NCBI RefSeq assembly: GCF_051014685.1
Contig: NW_027478713.1
Coordinates: forward strand, 434,001-498,000
Length of the DNA: 64,000 nucleotides
Source of the DNA: Ptiloglossa arizonensis
Lineage: Eukaryota > Arthropoda > Insecta > Hymenoptera > Colletidae
Direction of reading: 5' to 3'
Part shown: positions 1 through 11,200 of the stretch, piece after piece
Layout: each line of letters starts with the position of its first letter
Numbering within the stretch: the stretch's first letter is position 1
The notes under the pieces: model-generated
Seen by the model: only the letters and a program-made list of their open reading frames with translations
The model's database searches: none
What the model was told of the DNA's origin: nothing
Position numbers and translations under genes: made by a program

Positions 1-2163
1 ACGCTATACGTTATACGTTATACGTTATACGTTATACGTTATACGTTATACGTCATAAGTTATACGTTATGCGTTATACGTTATACGTTATACGTTATAC
101 GTTATGCGTTATACGTTCTACGATATTCGTTATACGTTATACGTTATTAGTTATACGTTATACGTTATACGTTATACGTCATAGGGTATACGTTATTCGT
201 TATGCGTTATACGTTATACAATATACGTTATACGATATACGTTACACGTTATGCGTTATGCGTTCTTCGTTACACGTTATACGTTATTCGTTATGCGTTA
301 TACGTTATACGTTATACGTTATACGCTATACGTTGTACGTTATACGTTATACGTTATACGTTATACGTTATACGTTATACGTTATACGTTGTACGTTATA
401 CGTTATACGTTATACGTTATACGTTATACGTTATACGTTATACGTTATACGTTATACGTTATACGTTATACGTTATACGTTATACGTCATAGGTTATACG
501 TTATACGTTATGCGTTATACGTTATACATTATACGTTATACGATATACGTTATACGTTATGCGTTATGCGTTCTTCGTTACACGTTATACGTTATTCGGT
601 ATGCGTTATACGTTATACGTTATACGTTATACGTCATAAGTTATACGTTATACGTTATACGTTATGCGTTATACGTTCTACGATATTCGTTATACGTTAT
701 ACGTTATTAGTTATACATTATACGTTATACGTTGTACGTCATAGGTTATACGTTATACGTTATGCGTTATACGTTATACATTATACGTTATACGATATAC
801 GTTATACGTTATGCGTTATGCGTTCTTCGTTACACGTTATACGTTATTCGGTATGCGTTATACGTTATACGTTATGCGTTATGCGTTCTTCGTTACACGT
901 TATACGTTATTCGGTATGCGTTATACGTTATACGTTATACGTTATACGTTATACGTTATACGCTATACGTTATACGTTATACGTTATACGTTATACGTTA
1001 TACGTTATACGTCATAAGTTATACGTTATGCGTTATACGTTATACGTTATACGTTATACGTTATGCGTTATACGTTCTACGATATTCGTTATACGTTATA
1101 CGTTATTAGTTATACGTTATACGTTATACGTTATACGTCATAGGGTATACGTTATACAATATACGTTATACGATATACGTTACACGTTATGCGTTATGCG
1201 TTCTTCCTTACACGTTATACGTTATTCGTTATGCGTTATACGTTATACGTTATACGTTATACGCTATACGTTGTACGTTATACGTTATACGTTATACGTT
1301 ATACGTTATACGTTATACGTTATACGTTGTACGTTATACGTTATACGTTATACGTTATACGTTATACGTTATACGTTATACGTTATACGTTATACGTTAT
1401 ACGTTATACGTTATACGTTATACGTCATAGGTTATACGTTATACGTTATGCGTTATACGTTATACATTATACGTTATACGATATACGTTATACGTTATGC
1501 GTTATGCGTTCTTCGTTACACGTTATACGTTATTCGGTATGCGTTATACGTGATACGTTATACGTTATACGGTATACGTTATACGTTGTACGTTACATGT
1601 TATACGTTATACGTTATACGTTATACGGTACACGTTATACGTTGTACGTTACATGTTATACGTTATACGTTATACGTTATACGATATACGTTATACGTTA
1701 TACGTTATACGTTATACGTTATACGTTATACGTTATACGCTATACGTTACATGTTATACGTTATACACCATACATTATACGTTATACGTTATACGTTATA
1801 CGTTATACGTTATACGTTATACGTTATACGTTATACGTCATAGGTTATACGTTATACGATATACGTTATACGTTATACGTTATACGTTATACGTTATACG
1901 TTATACGTTATACGTTATACGTTATACGTTATACATTATACGTTATACGTTATACGTTATACGTTATACGTTATACGTCATAGGTTATACGTTATACGTT
2001 ATGCGGTATACATTATACATTATACGTTATACGATATACGTTATACGTTATGCGTTATGCGTTCTTCGTTACACGTTATACGTTATTGGGTATGCGTTAT
2101 ACGTTATACGTTATGCGTTATACGTTATACGTTATACGTTATACGTTATACGTTATACGTTAT

Positions 2164-2215
2164 AGGTTATACGTTACACGTTACACGTTATACCTCATAG
2201 GTTACACCTTATACG
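2164..2215 (+). repeat. ACACGTT-ATACCTC-ATAGGTT-ACACCTT module, example
   Basis: Two ACACGTT units followed by ATACCTC, ATAGGTT and ACACCTT give a small inverted repeat (ACCT, CAT, AGGT). The module recurs near 8909, 14668, 15287, 16190, 18227, 25159, 26285, 33734 and 44452. Variants occur near 42759, 46720, 60203 and 63780. In most copies outside the 6.7-kb unit an ATATTTT unit precedes it. Confidence 0.6.
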
Positions 2216-3754
2216 TTATACGTTATACGTTATACGTTATACGTTATAGGTTATACGTCATAGGTTATACGTTATACGTTATACGTTATGCGTTATACGT
2301 TATACGTTATACGTTATACGTTATACGTTATGCGTTATACGTTGTACGATATTCGTTATACGTTATACGTTATTAGTTATACGTTATACGGTATACGTTA
2401 TACGTTATACGTTATGCGTTATACGTTCTACGATATTCGTTATACGTTATACGTTATTAGTTATACGTTATACGTTATACGTTATACGTCATAGGTTATA
2501 CGTTATACGTTATGCGTTATACGTTATACATTATACGTTATATGATATACGTTATACGTTATGCGTTATGCGTTCTTCGTTACACGTTATACGTTATTCG
2601 GTATGCGTTATACGTTATACGTTATACGTTATACGTTATACGTTATACGTTATACGTTATACGTTATACGTTATACGTTATACGTTATACGTTATACGTT
2701 ATACGTTATACGTTATACGTCATAAGTTATACGTTATACGTTATACGTTATACGTTATACGTTATACGTTATGCGTTATACGTTCTACGATATTCGTTAT
2801 ACGTTATACGTTATTAGTTATACGTTATACGTTATACGTTATACGTCATAGGGTATACGTTATACGTTATGCGTTATACGTTATACATTATACGTTATAC
2901 GTTATACGTTATACGTTGTACGTTATACGTTATACGTTATACGTTATACGTTATACGTTATACGTTATACGTTATACGTTATACGTTATACGTTATACGT
3001 TATACGTTATACGTTATACGTCATAGGTTATACGTTATACGTTATGCGTTATACGTTATACATTATACGTTATACGATATACGTTATACGTTATGCGTTA
3101 TGCGTTCTTCGTTACACGTTATACGTTATTCGGTATGCGTTATACGTTGTACGTTATACGTTATACGGTATACGTTATACGTTATACGTTATACGTTATA
3201 CGTTATACGATATACGTTATACGTTATACGTTATACGTTATACGTTATACGTTGTACGTTATACGTTATACGTTATACGTTATACGTTAAACGTTATACG
3301 TTATACGTTATACGTTATACGTTATACGTTATACGTTATACGTTATACGTTATACGTTATACGTTATACGTTCTACGTTATACGTCATAGGTTATACGTT
3401 ATACGTTATGCGTTATACATTATACATTATACGTTATACGATATACGTTATACGTTATGCGTTATGCGTTCTTCGTTACACGTTATACGTTATTCGGTAT
3501 GCGTTATACGTTATACGTTATACGTTATACGGTATACGTTATACGTTATACGTTATACGTTATACGTTATACGATATACGTTATACGTTATACGTTATAC
3601 GTTATACGTTATACGTTGTACGTTATACGTTATACGTTATACGTTATACGTTAAACGTTACACGTTATACGTTATACGTTATACGTTATACGTTATACGT
3701 TATACGTTATACGTTATACGTTATACGTTATACGCTATACGTTACATGTTATAC

Positions 3755-3790
3755 GTTATACGTAGTATGTAATGCGTCATACGTTTTACG
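3755..3790 (+). repeat. GTATGTA-ATGCGTC box, example of a recurring highly diverged module
   Basis: Here the run ATACGTA, GTATGTA, ATGCGTC, ATACGTT, TTACGTT packs several substitutions into adjacent units without changing phase. By eye it recurs with the same order about 44 times, for example at ATGCGTC positions 4574, 5134, 10494, 16797, 20243, 28259, 40298, 48234 and 62116. It is usually preceded by ATACGCT and ACATGTT. Spacing is irregular. It is a useful landmark; any binding role is speculation. Confidence 0.7.
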
Positions 3791-6056
3791 TTATACGTTA
3801 TACGGTATACGTTATACGTTGTACGCTACATGTTATACGTTATACGTTATACGTTATACGGTATACGTTATACGTTGTACGTTACATGTTATACGTTATA
3901 CGTTATACGTTATACGATATACGTTATACGTTATACGTTATACGTTATACGTTATACGTTATACGTTATACGCTATACGTTACATGTTATACGTTATACA
4001 TCATACGTTATACGTTATACGTTATACGTTATACGTTATACGTTATACGTTATACGTTATACGTCATAGGTTATACGTTATACGATATACGTTATACGTT
4101 ATACGTTATACGTTATACGTTATACGTTATACGTTATACGTTATACATTATACGTTATACGTTATACGTTATACGTTATACGTTATACGTCATAGGTTAT
4201 ACGTTATACGTTATGCGGTATACGTTATACATTATACGTTATACGATATACGTAATACGTTATGCGTTATGCGTTCTTCGTTACACGTTATACGTTATTG
4301 GGTATGCGTTATACGTTATACGTTATGCGTTATACGTTATACGTTATACGTTATACGTTATACGTTATACGTTATGCGTTATACGTTGTACGATATTCGT
4401 TATACGTTATACGTTATTAGTTATACGTTATACGGTATACGTTATACGTTGTACGTTACATGTTATACGTTATACGTTATACGTTATACGTTATACGTTA
4501 TACGTTATACGCTATACGTTACATGTTATACGTTATACGCTATACGTTACATGTTATACGTTATACGTAGTATGTAATGCGTCATACGTTTTACGTTATA
4601 CGTTATACGGTATACGTTATACGTTGTACGCTACATGTTATACGTTATACGTTATACGTTATACGGTATACGTTATACGTTGTACGTTACATGTTATACG
4701 TTATACGTTATACGTTATACGATATACGTTATACGTTATACGTTATACGTTATACGTTATGCGTTATACGTTATACATTATACGTTATACGATATACGTT
4801 ATACGTTATGCGTTATGCGTTCTTCGTTACACGTTATACGTTATTCGGTATGCGTTATACGTTATACGTTATACGTTATACGGTATACGTTATACGTTAT
4901 ACGTTATACGTTATACGTTATACGATATACGTTATACGTTATACGTTATACGTTATACGTTATACGTTATACGTTATACGTTGTACGTTATACGTTATAC
5001 GTTATACGTTATACGTTAAACGTTATTCGTTATACGTTATACGTTATACGTTATACGTTATACGTTATACGTTATACGTTATACGTTATACGTTATACGC
5101 TATACGTTACATGTTATACGTTATACGTAGTATGTAATGCGTCATACGTTTTACGTTATACGTTATACGGTATACGTTATACGTTGTACGTTACATGTTA
5201 TACGTTATACGTTATACGTTATACGTTATACGTTATACGTCATAGGTTATACGTTATACGTTATACGTTATACGTTATACGTTATACGTCATACGTTATA
5301 CGTTATACGTTATACGTTATACGTTATACGTTATACGTTATACGTTATACGTTATATGTTTTACGTTATACGTTATACGTTATACGTTATACGTTATACG
5401 TTATACGTTATACGTTAAACGTTATACGTTATACGTTATACGTTATACGTTGTACGCTATACGTTACATGTTATACGTTATACGTAGTATGTAATGCGTC
5501 ATACGTTTTACGTTATTCGTTATACGTTTTTCGTTACAAGTTATACGTTATACGTTATACGTTATACGTCATAGGTTATACGTTATACGTTATACGTTAT
5601 ACGTTATACATTATGCGTTATACGTTTTACGTTATTCGTTATACGTTATACGTTATACGTTATACGTTATACGTTATACGTTATACGTTATACGTTATAC
5701 GTTATACGTTATACGTTATACGTTATACGTTATACGTTATACGTTATACGTTATACGTTGTACGTTATACGTTATAAGTTGTACGTCCTACGATATTCGT
5801 TATACGTTATACGTTATTAGTTATACGTTATACGTTATACGTTATACGTCATAGGGTATACGTTATACGTTATGCGTTATACGTTATACATTATACGTTA
5901 TACGATATACGTTATACGTTATGCGTTATGCGTTCTTCGTTACACGTTATACGTTATTCGTTATGCGTTATACTTTCTTCGTTACACGTTATACGTTATT
6001 CGGTATGCGTTATACGTTATACGTTATACGTTATACGTTATACGTTATACGTTATA

Positions 6057-6060
6057 CGCT
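6057..6060. repeat. Left target-site duplication of island 1 (CGCT)
   Basis: CGCT here is repeated directly after the island at 6314-6317. Including the preceding A gives a possible 5-bp duplication, ACGCT (6056-6060 and 6313-6317). Because the flanks are themselves repeats, the support rests on the phase test: only one copy is needed to rebuild an intact ATACGCT unit. Confidence 0.6.
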
Positions 6061-6124
6061 TTTGGCGGCGCTAAATTAAAGTATGTGAGGAAGGAGAGAA
6101 CGGAGATATAAGGATGTGGGGATA

Positions 6125-6193
6125 AGCGTTTCATCCCGGGCCTGCTAGTGGACTCGTCAGTAAGGCATCCTAGCAGGCCCTGCCTTATACGCC
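6125..6193 (-). ncRNA. Type III hammerhead self-cleaving ribozyme (copy 1)
   Basis: All parts are read on the minus strand. Stem III 3' strand GGCGT is 6193-6189, with the last T at position 16.1. The nucleotide 5' of the scissile bond is A6188 (GTA triplet), so cleavage falls between 6188 and 6187. Stem I is TAAGGCA (6187-6181) with TGCCTTA (6167-6161), seven perfect pairs around a 13-nt loop. The core CTGACGA is 6160-6154. Stem II is GTCC (6153-6150) with GGAT (6136-6133), including one G-U pair next to the core, around a 13-nt loop. GAA is 6132-6130, then A6129 (15.1) starts ACGCT (6129-6125), which pairs with GGCGT. Every invariant core residue of the hammerhead family is present; the variable position 7 is C. 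The open stem is III, a topology known from viroid-like RNAs and plant retrozymes. Activity is inferred, not shown. Confidence 0.9.
6138..6180. repeat. Perfect 11-bp inverted repeat joining ribozyme loops I and II
   Basis: GGGCCTGCTAG at 6138-6148 is the exact reverse complement of CTAGCAGGCCC at 6170-6180, with 21 nt between them. In the ribozyme RNA the two arms sit in loop II and loop I, so the loops could pair with each other. Alternatively they could form one long hairpin that excludes stems I and II. In DNA this is a potential cruciform. The second copy is 12856-12898. Confidence 0.9.
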
Positions 6194-6221
6194 GGGACAT
6201 TGGAAGATCGGTAAGAGGTCG

Positions 6222-6229
6222 TATATATA
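6222..6229 (-). promoter_or_regulatory. TATA-like motif upstream of the ribozyme (copy 1)
   Basis: TATATATA sits inside the GC-richer part of the island. On the minus strand its downstream edge is 35 nt before the predicted cleavage position 6187. A TATA box at that distance would place a transcription start at roughly the first base of the hammerhead. The motif is self-complementary, so direction is inferred from the ribozyme alone. GATCGG occurs on both sides (6206-6211 and 6232-6237). Confidence 0.3.
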
Positions 6230-6313
6230 GCGATCGGAGCAGGTACGGGAACTTGCGGGAAACGGTTGGTGGTGAGTTTCCCTCTGGTGGCAAGCGTGGG
6301 TAGTGCCGCCACA

Positions 6314-6317
6314 CGCT
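6314..6317. repeat. Right target-site duplication of island 1 (CGCT)
   Basis: Partner of 6057-6060. The satellite resumes at 6318 with ATACGTT. The corresponding pair for island 2 is 12775-12778 and 13032-13035. Confidence 0.6.
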
Positions 6318-6360
6318 ATACGTTATACGTTATACGTTATACGTTATACGTTATACGTTA

Positions 6361-8285
6361 TACGTCATAAGTTATACGTTATACGTTATACGTTATGCGT
6401 TATACGTTCTACGATATTCGTTATACGTTATACGTTATTAGTTATACATTATACGTTATACGTTGTACGTCATAGGTTATACGTTATACGTTATGCGTTA
6501 TACGTTATACATTATACGTTATACGATATACGTTATACGTTATGCGTTATGCGTTCTTCGTTACACGTTATACGTTATTCGGTATGCGTTATACGTTATA
6601 CGTTATGCGTTATGCGTTCTTCGTTACACGTTATACGTTATTCGGTATGCGTTATACGTTATACGTTATACGTTATACGTTATACGTTATACGCTATACG
6701 TTATACGTTATACGTTATACGTTATACGTTATACGTTATACGTTATACGTCATAAGTTATACGTTATGCGTTATACGTTATACGTTATACGTTATACGTT
6801 ATGCGTTATACGTTCTACGATATTCGTTATACGTTATACGTTATTAGTTATACGTTATACGTTATACGTTATACGTCATAGGGTATACGTTATTCGTTAT
6901 GCGTTATACGTTATACAATATACGTTATACGATATACGTTACACGTTATGCGTTATGCGTTCTTCGTTACACGTTATACGTTATTCGTTATGCGTTATAC
7001 GTTATACGTTATACGTTATACGCTATACGTTGTACGTTATACGTTATACGTTATACGTTATACGTTATACGTTATACGTTATACGTTGTACGTTATACGT
7101 TATACGTTATACGTTATACGTTATACGTTATACGTTATACGTTATACGTTATACGTTATACGTTATACGTTATACGTTATACGTCATAGGTTATACGTTA
7201 TACGTTATGCGTTATACGTTATACATTATACGTTATACGATATACGTTATACGTTATGCGTTATGCGTTCTTCGTTACACGTTATACGTTATTCGGTATG
7301 CGTTATACGTTATACGTTATACGTTATACGTCATAAGTTATACGTTATACGTTATACGTTATGCGTTATACGTTCTACGATATTCGTTATACGTTATACG
7401 TTATTAGTTATACATTATACGTTATACGTTGTACGTCATAGGTTATACGTTATACGTTATGCGTTATACGTTATACATTATACGTTATACGATATACGTT
7501 ATACGTTATGCGTTATGCGTTCTTCGTTACACGTTATACGTTATTCGGTATGCGTTATACGTTATACGTTATGCGTTATGCGTTCTTCGTTACACGTTAT
7601 ACGTTATTCGGTATGCGTTATACGTTATACGTTATACGTTATACGTTATACGTTATACGCTATACGTTATACGTTATACGTTATACGTTATACGTTATAC
7701 GTTATACGTCATAATTTATACGTTATGCGTTATACGTTATACGTTATACGTTATACGTTATGCGTTATACGTTCTACGATATTCGTTATACGTTATACGT
7801 TATTAGTTATACGTTATACGTTATACGTTATACGTCATAGGGTATACGTTATTCGTTATGCGTTATACGTTATACAATATACGTTATACGATATACGTTA
7901 CACGTTATGCGTTATGCGTTCTTCGTTACACGTTATACGTTATTCGTTATGCGTTATACGTTATACGTTATACGTTATACGCTATACGTTGTACGTTATA
8001 CGTTATACGTTATACGTTATACGTTATACGTTATACGTTATACGTTGTACGTTATACGTTATACGTTATACGTTATACGTTATACGTTATACGTTATACG
8101 TTATACGTTATACGTTATACGTTATACGTTATACGTTATACGTCATAGGTTATACGTTATACGTTATGCGTTATACGTTATACATTATACGTTATACGAT
8201 ATACGTTATACGTTATGCGTTATGCGTTCTTCGTTACACGTTATACGTTATTCGGTATGCGTTATACGTGATACGTTATACGTTA
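6361..8285 (+). repeat. Tandem pair of about 0.96-kb units inside the 6.7-kb unit
   Basis: The module order from the ATACGTC-ATAAGTT pair near 6361 through the CTTCGTT and ATTCGGT units is repeated from about 7327. Anchors lie 966 bp apart at first (6463 and 7429; 6542 and 7508) and 959 bp apart later (6899 and 7858), the difference being one heptamer. 959 is 137 units. The left part-copy has the equivalent pair at about 200 and 1140, while copy 3 has only one unit (13188-13907). Copy number therefore differs between otherwise near-identical 6.7-kb units. Confidence 0.75.
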
Positions 8286-11200
8286 TACGGTATACGTTAT
8301 ACGTTGTACGTTACATGTTATACGTTATACGTTATACGTTATACGGTACACGTTATACGTTGTACGTTACATGTTATACGTTATACGTTATACGTTATAC
8401 GATATACGTTATACGTTATACGTTATACGTTATACGTTATACGTTATACGTTATACGCTATACGTTACATGTTATACGTTATACACCATACATTATACGT
8501 TATACGTTATACGTTATACGTTATACGTTATACGTTATACGTTATACGTTATACGTCATAGGTTATACGTTATACGATATACGTTATACGTTATACGTTA
8601 TACGTTATACGTTATACGTTATACGTTATACGTTATACGTTATACGTTATACATTATACGTTATACGTTATACGTTATACGTTATACGTTATACGTCATA
8701 GGTTATACGTTATACGTTATGCGGTATACATTATACATTATACGTTATACGATATACGTTATACGTTATGCGTTATGCGTTCTTCGTTACACGTTATACG
8801 TTATTGGGTATGCGTTATACGTTATACGTTATGCGTTATACCTTATACGTTATACGTTATACGTTATACGTTATACGTTATAGGTTATACGTTACACGTT
8901 ACACGTTATACCTCATAGGTTACACCTTATACGTTATACGTTATACGTTATACGTTATACGTTATAGGTTATACGTCATAGGTTATACGTTATACGTTAT
9001 ACGTTATGCGTTATACGTTATACGTTATACGTTATACGTTATACGTTATGCGTTATACGTTGTACGATATTCGTTATACGTTATACGTTATTAGTTATAC
9101 GTTATACGGTATACGTTATACGTTATACGTTATGCGTTATACGTTCTACGATATTCGTTATACGTTATACGTTATTAGTTATACGTTATACGTTATACGT
9201 TATACGTTATACGTCATAGGTTATACGTTATACGTTATGCGTTATACGTTATACATTATACGTTATATGATATACGTTATACGTTATGCGTTATGCGTTC
9301 TTCGTTACACGTTATACGTTATTCGGTATGCGTTATACGTTATACGTTATACGTTATACGTTATACGTTATACGTTATACGTTATACGTTATACGTTATA
9401 CGTTATACGTTATACGTTATACGTTATACGTTATACGTCATAAGTTATACGTTATACGTTATACGTTATACGTTATACGTTATACGTTATGCGTTATACG
9501 TTCTACGATATTCGTTATACGTTATACGTTATTAGTTATACGTTATACGTTATACGTTATACGTCATAGGGTATACGTTATACGTTATGCGTTATACGTT
9601 ATACATTATACGTTATACGTTATACGTTATACGTTGTACGTTATACGTTATACGTTATACGTTATACGTTATACGTTATACGTTATACGTTATACGTTAT
9701 ACGTTATACGTTATACGTTATACGTTATACGTTATACGTCATAGGTTATACGTTATACGTTATGCGTTATACGTTATACATTATACGTTATACGATATAC
9801 GTTATACGTTATGCGTTATGCGTTCTTCGTTACACGTTATACGTTATTCGGTATGCGTTATACGTTGTACGTTATACGTTATACGGTATACGTTATACGT
9901 TATACGTTATACGTTATACGTTATACGATATACGTTATACGTTATACGTTATACGTTATACGTTATACGTTGTACGTTATACGTTATACGTTATACGTTA
10001 TACGTTAAACGTTATACGTTATACGTTATACGTTATACGTTATACGTTATACGTTATACGTTATACGTTATACGTTATACGTTATACGTTCTACGTTATA
10101 CGTCATAGGTTATACGTTATACGTTATGCGTTATACATTATACATTATACGTTATACGATATACGTTATACGTTATGCGTTATGCGTTCTTCGTTACACG
10201 TTATACGTTATTCGGTATGCGTTATACGTTATACGTTATACGTTATACGGTATACGTTATACGTTATACGTTATACGTTATACGTTATACGTTATACGAT
10301 ATACGTTATACGTTATACGTTATACGTTATACGTTATACGTTGTACGTTATACGTTATACGTTATACGTTATACGTTAAACGTTATACGTTATACGTTAT
10401 ACGTTATACGTTATACGTTATACGTTATACGTTATACGTTATACGTTATACGTTATACGCTATACGTTACATGTTATACGTTATACGTAGTATGTAATGC
10501 GTCATACGTTTTACGTTATACGTTATACGGTATACGTTATACGTTGTACGCTACATGTTATACGTTATACGTTATACGTTATACGGTATACGTTATACGT
10601 TGTACGTTACATGTTATACGTTATACGTTATACGTTATACGATATACGTTATACGTTATACGTTATACGTTATACGTTATACGTTATACGTTATACGCTA
10701 TACGTTACATGTTATACGTTATACATCATACGTTATACGTTATACGTTATACGTTATACGTTATACGTTATACGTTATACGTTATACGTCATAGGTTATA
10801 CGTTATACGATATACGTTATACGTTATACGTTATACGTTATACGTTATACGTTATACGTTATACGTTATACATTATACGTTATACGTTATACGTTATACG
10901 TTATACGTTATACGTCATAGGTTATACGTTATACGTTATGCGGTATACGTTATACATTATACGTTATACGATATACGTTATACGTTATACGTTATACGTT
11001 GTACGTTATACGTTATACGTTATACGTTATACGTTAAACGTTATTCGTTATACGTTATACGTTATACGTTATACGTTATACGTTATACGTTATACGTTAT
11101 ACGTTATACGTTATACGCTATACGTTACATGTTATACGTTATACGTAGTATGTAATGCGTCATACGTTTTACGTTATACGTTATACGGTATACGTTATAC

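Larger units (their letters stand above)
1..6060 (+). repeat. ATACGTT heptamer satellite, left part-copy of the 6.7-kb higher-order unit
   Basis: The stretch is uninterrupted tandem heptamers with no register break: the first full ATACGTT starts at 6 and the last unit before the island at 6054, a distance of exactly 864 units. About half the units near the left end are single-base variants such as ATGCGTT, ATTCGTT, ACACGTT, ATACGAT and ATACGTC. The variants come in fixed order, and that order makes the higher-order repeat visible. The segment matches about 6691-12778, at an offset of 6690-6697 near the left edge and 6718 from about 1190 on. The offset change comes from 21 bp missing near 1150 and one heptamer fewer near the window start. 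No gene is supported; the long + strand frames are repeat artefacts. Confidence 0.95.
6061..6313 (-). mobile_element. 253-bp inserted element with terminal inverted repeats and a hammerhead ribozyme (copy 1)
   Basis: This is a unique, roughly GC-balanced block inside a 29 percent GC satellite. The left end, TTTGGCGGCGCTA (6061-6073), and the reverse complement of the right end, TGTGGCGGCACTA (6313-6301), match at 11 of 13 positions. CGCT flanks both sides (6057-6060 and 6314-6317); ACGCT is an equally good 5-bp reading that gives a 252-bp element. Deleting the element plus one target copy joins ATACGCT to ATACGTT in perfect phase, so it inserted into an ATACGCT unit. It has no coding capacity and is non-autonomous. 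Read on the minus strand it starts with TG and carries a TATA-like motif and a type III hammerhead. It could be a MITE-like DNA element or a solo terminal repeat of a retrozyme-like retroelement; the family is not recognised. Strand is given as that of the ribozyme. Confidence 0.8.

Noticed and set aside
560..610. CENP-B-box-like site in the CTTCGTT-ACACGTT and ATTCGGT modules
   Set aside because: TTCG followed at the right distance by A is seen, but the required CGGG is absent in every copy inspected.
5872..6111. 79-codon + strand frame entering the island (also 12590-12829)
   Set aside because: It is mostly satellite heptapeptide followed by accidental island codons.
6138..6180. Rho-independent terminator
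   Set aside because: The GC-rich inverted repeat has a 21-nt loop and no T run after either arm. Its arms are the hammerhead loops.
6061..6313. tRNA or 5S-like gene in the island
   Set aside because: I found no A-box/B-box pair, cloverleaf or 5S internal control region.
6045..6314. 89-codon minus-strand frame across the island (also 12763-13032)
   Set aside because: It runs from one terminal inverted repeat through the ribozyme into the satellite. It resembles no family I recognise and its span is explained by the element and hammerhead.
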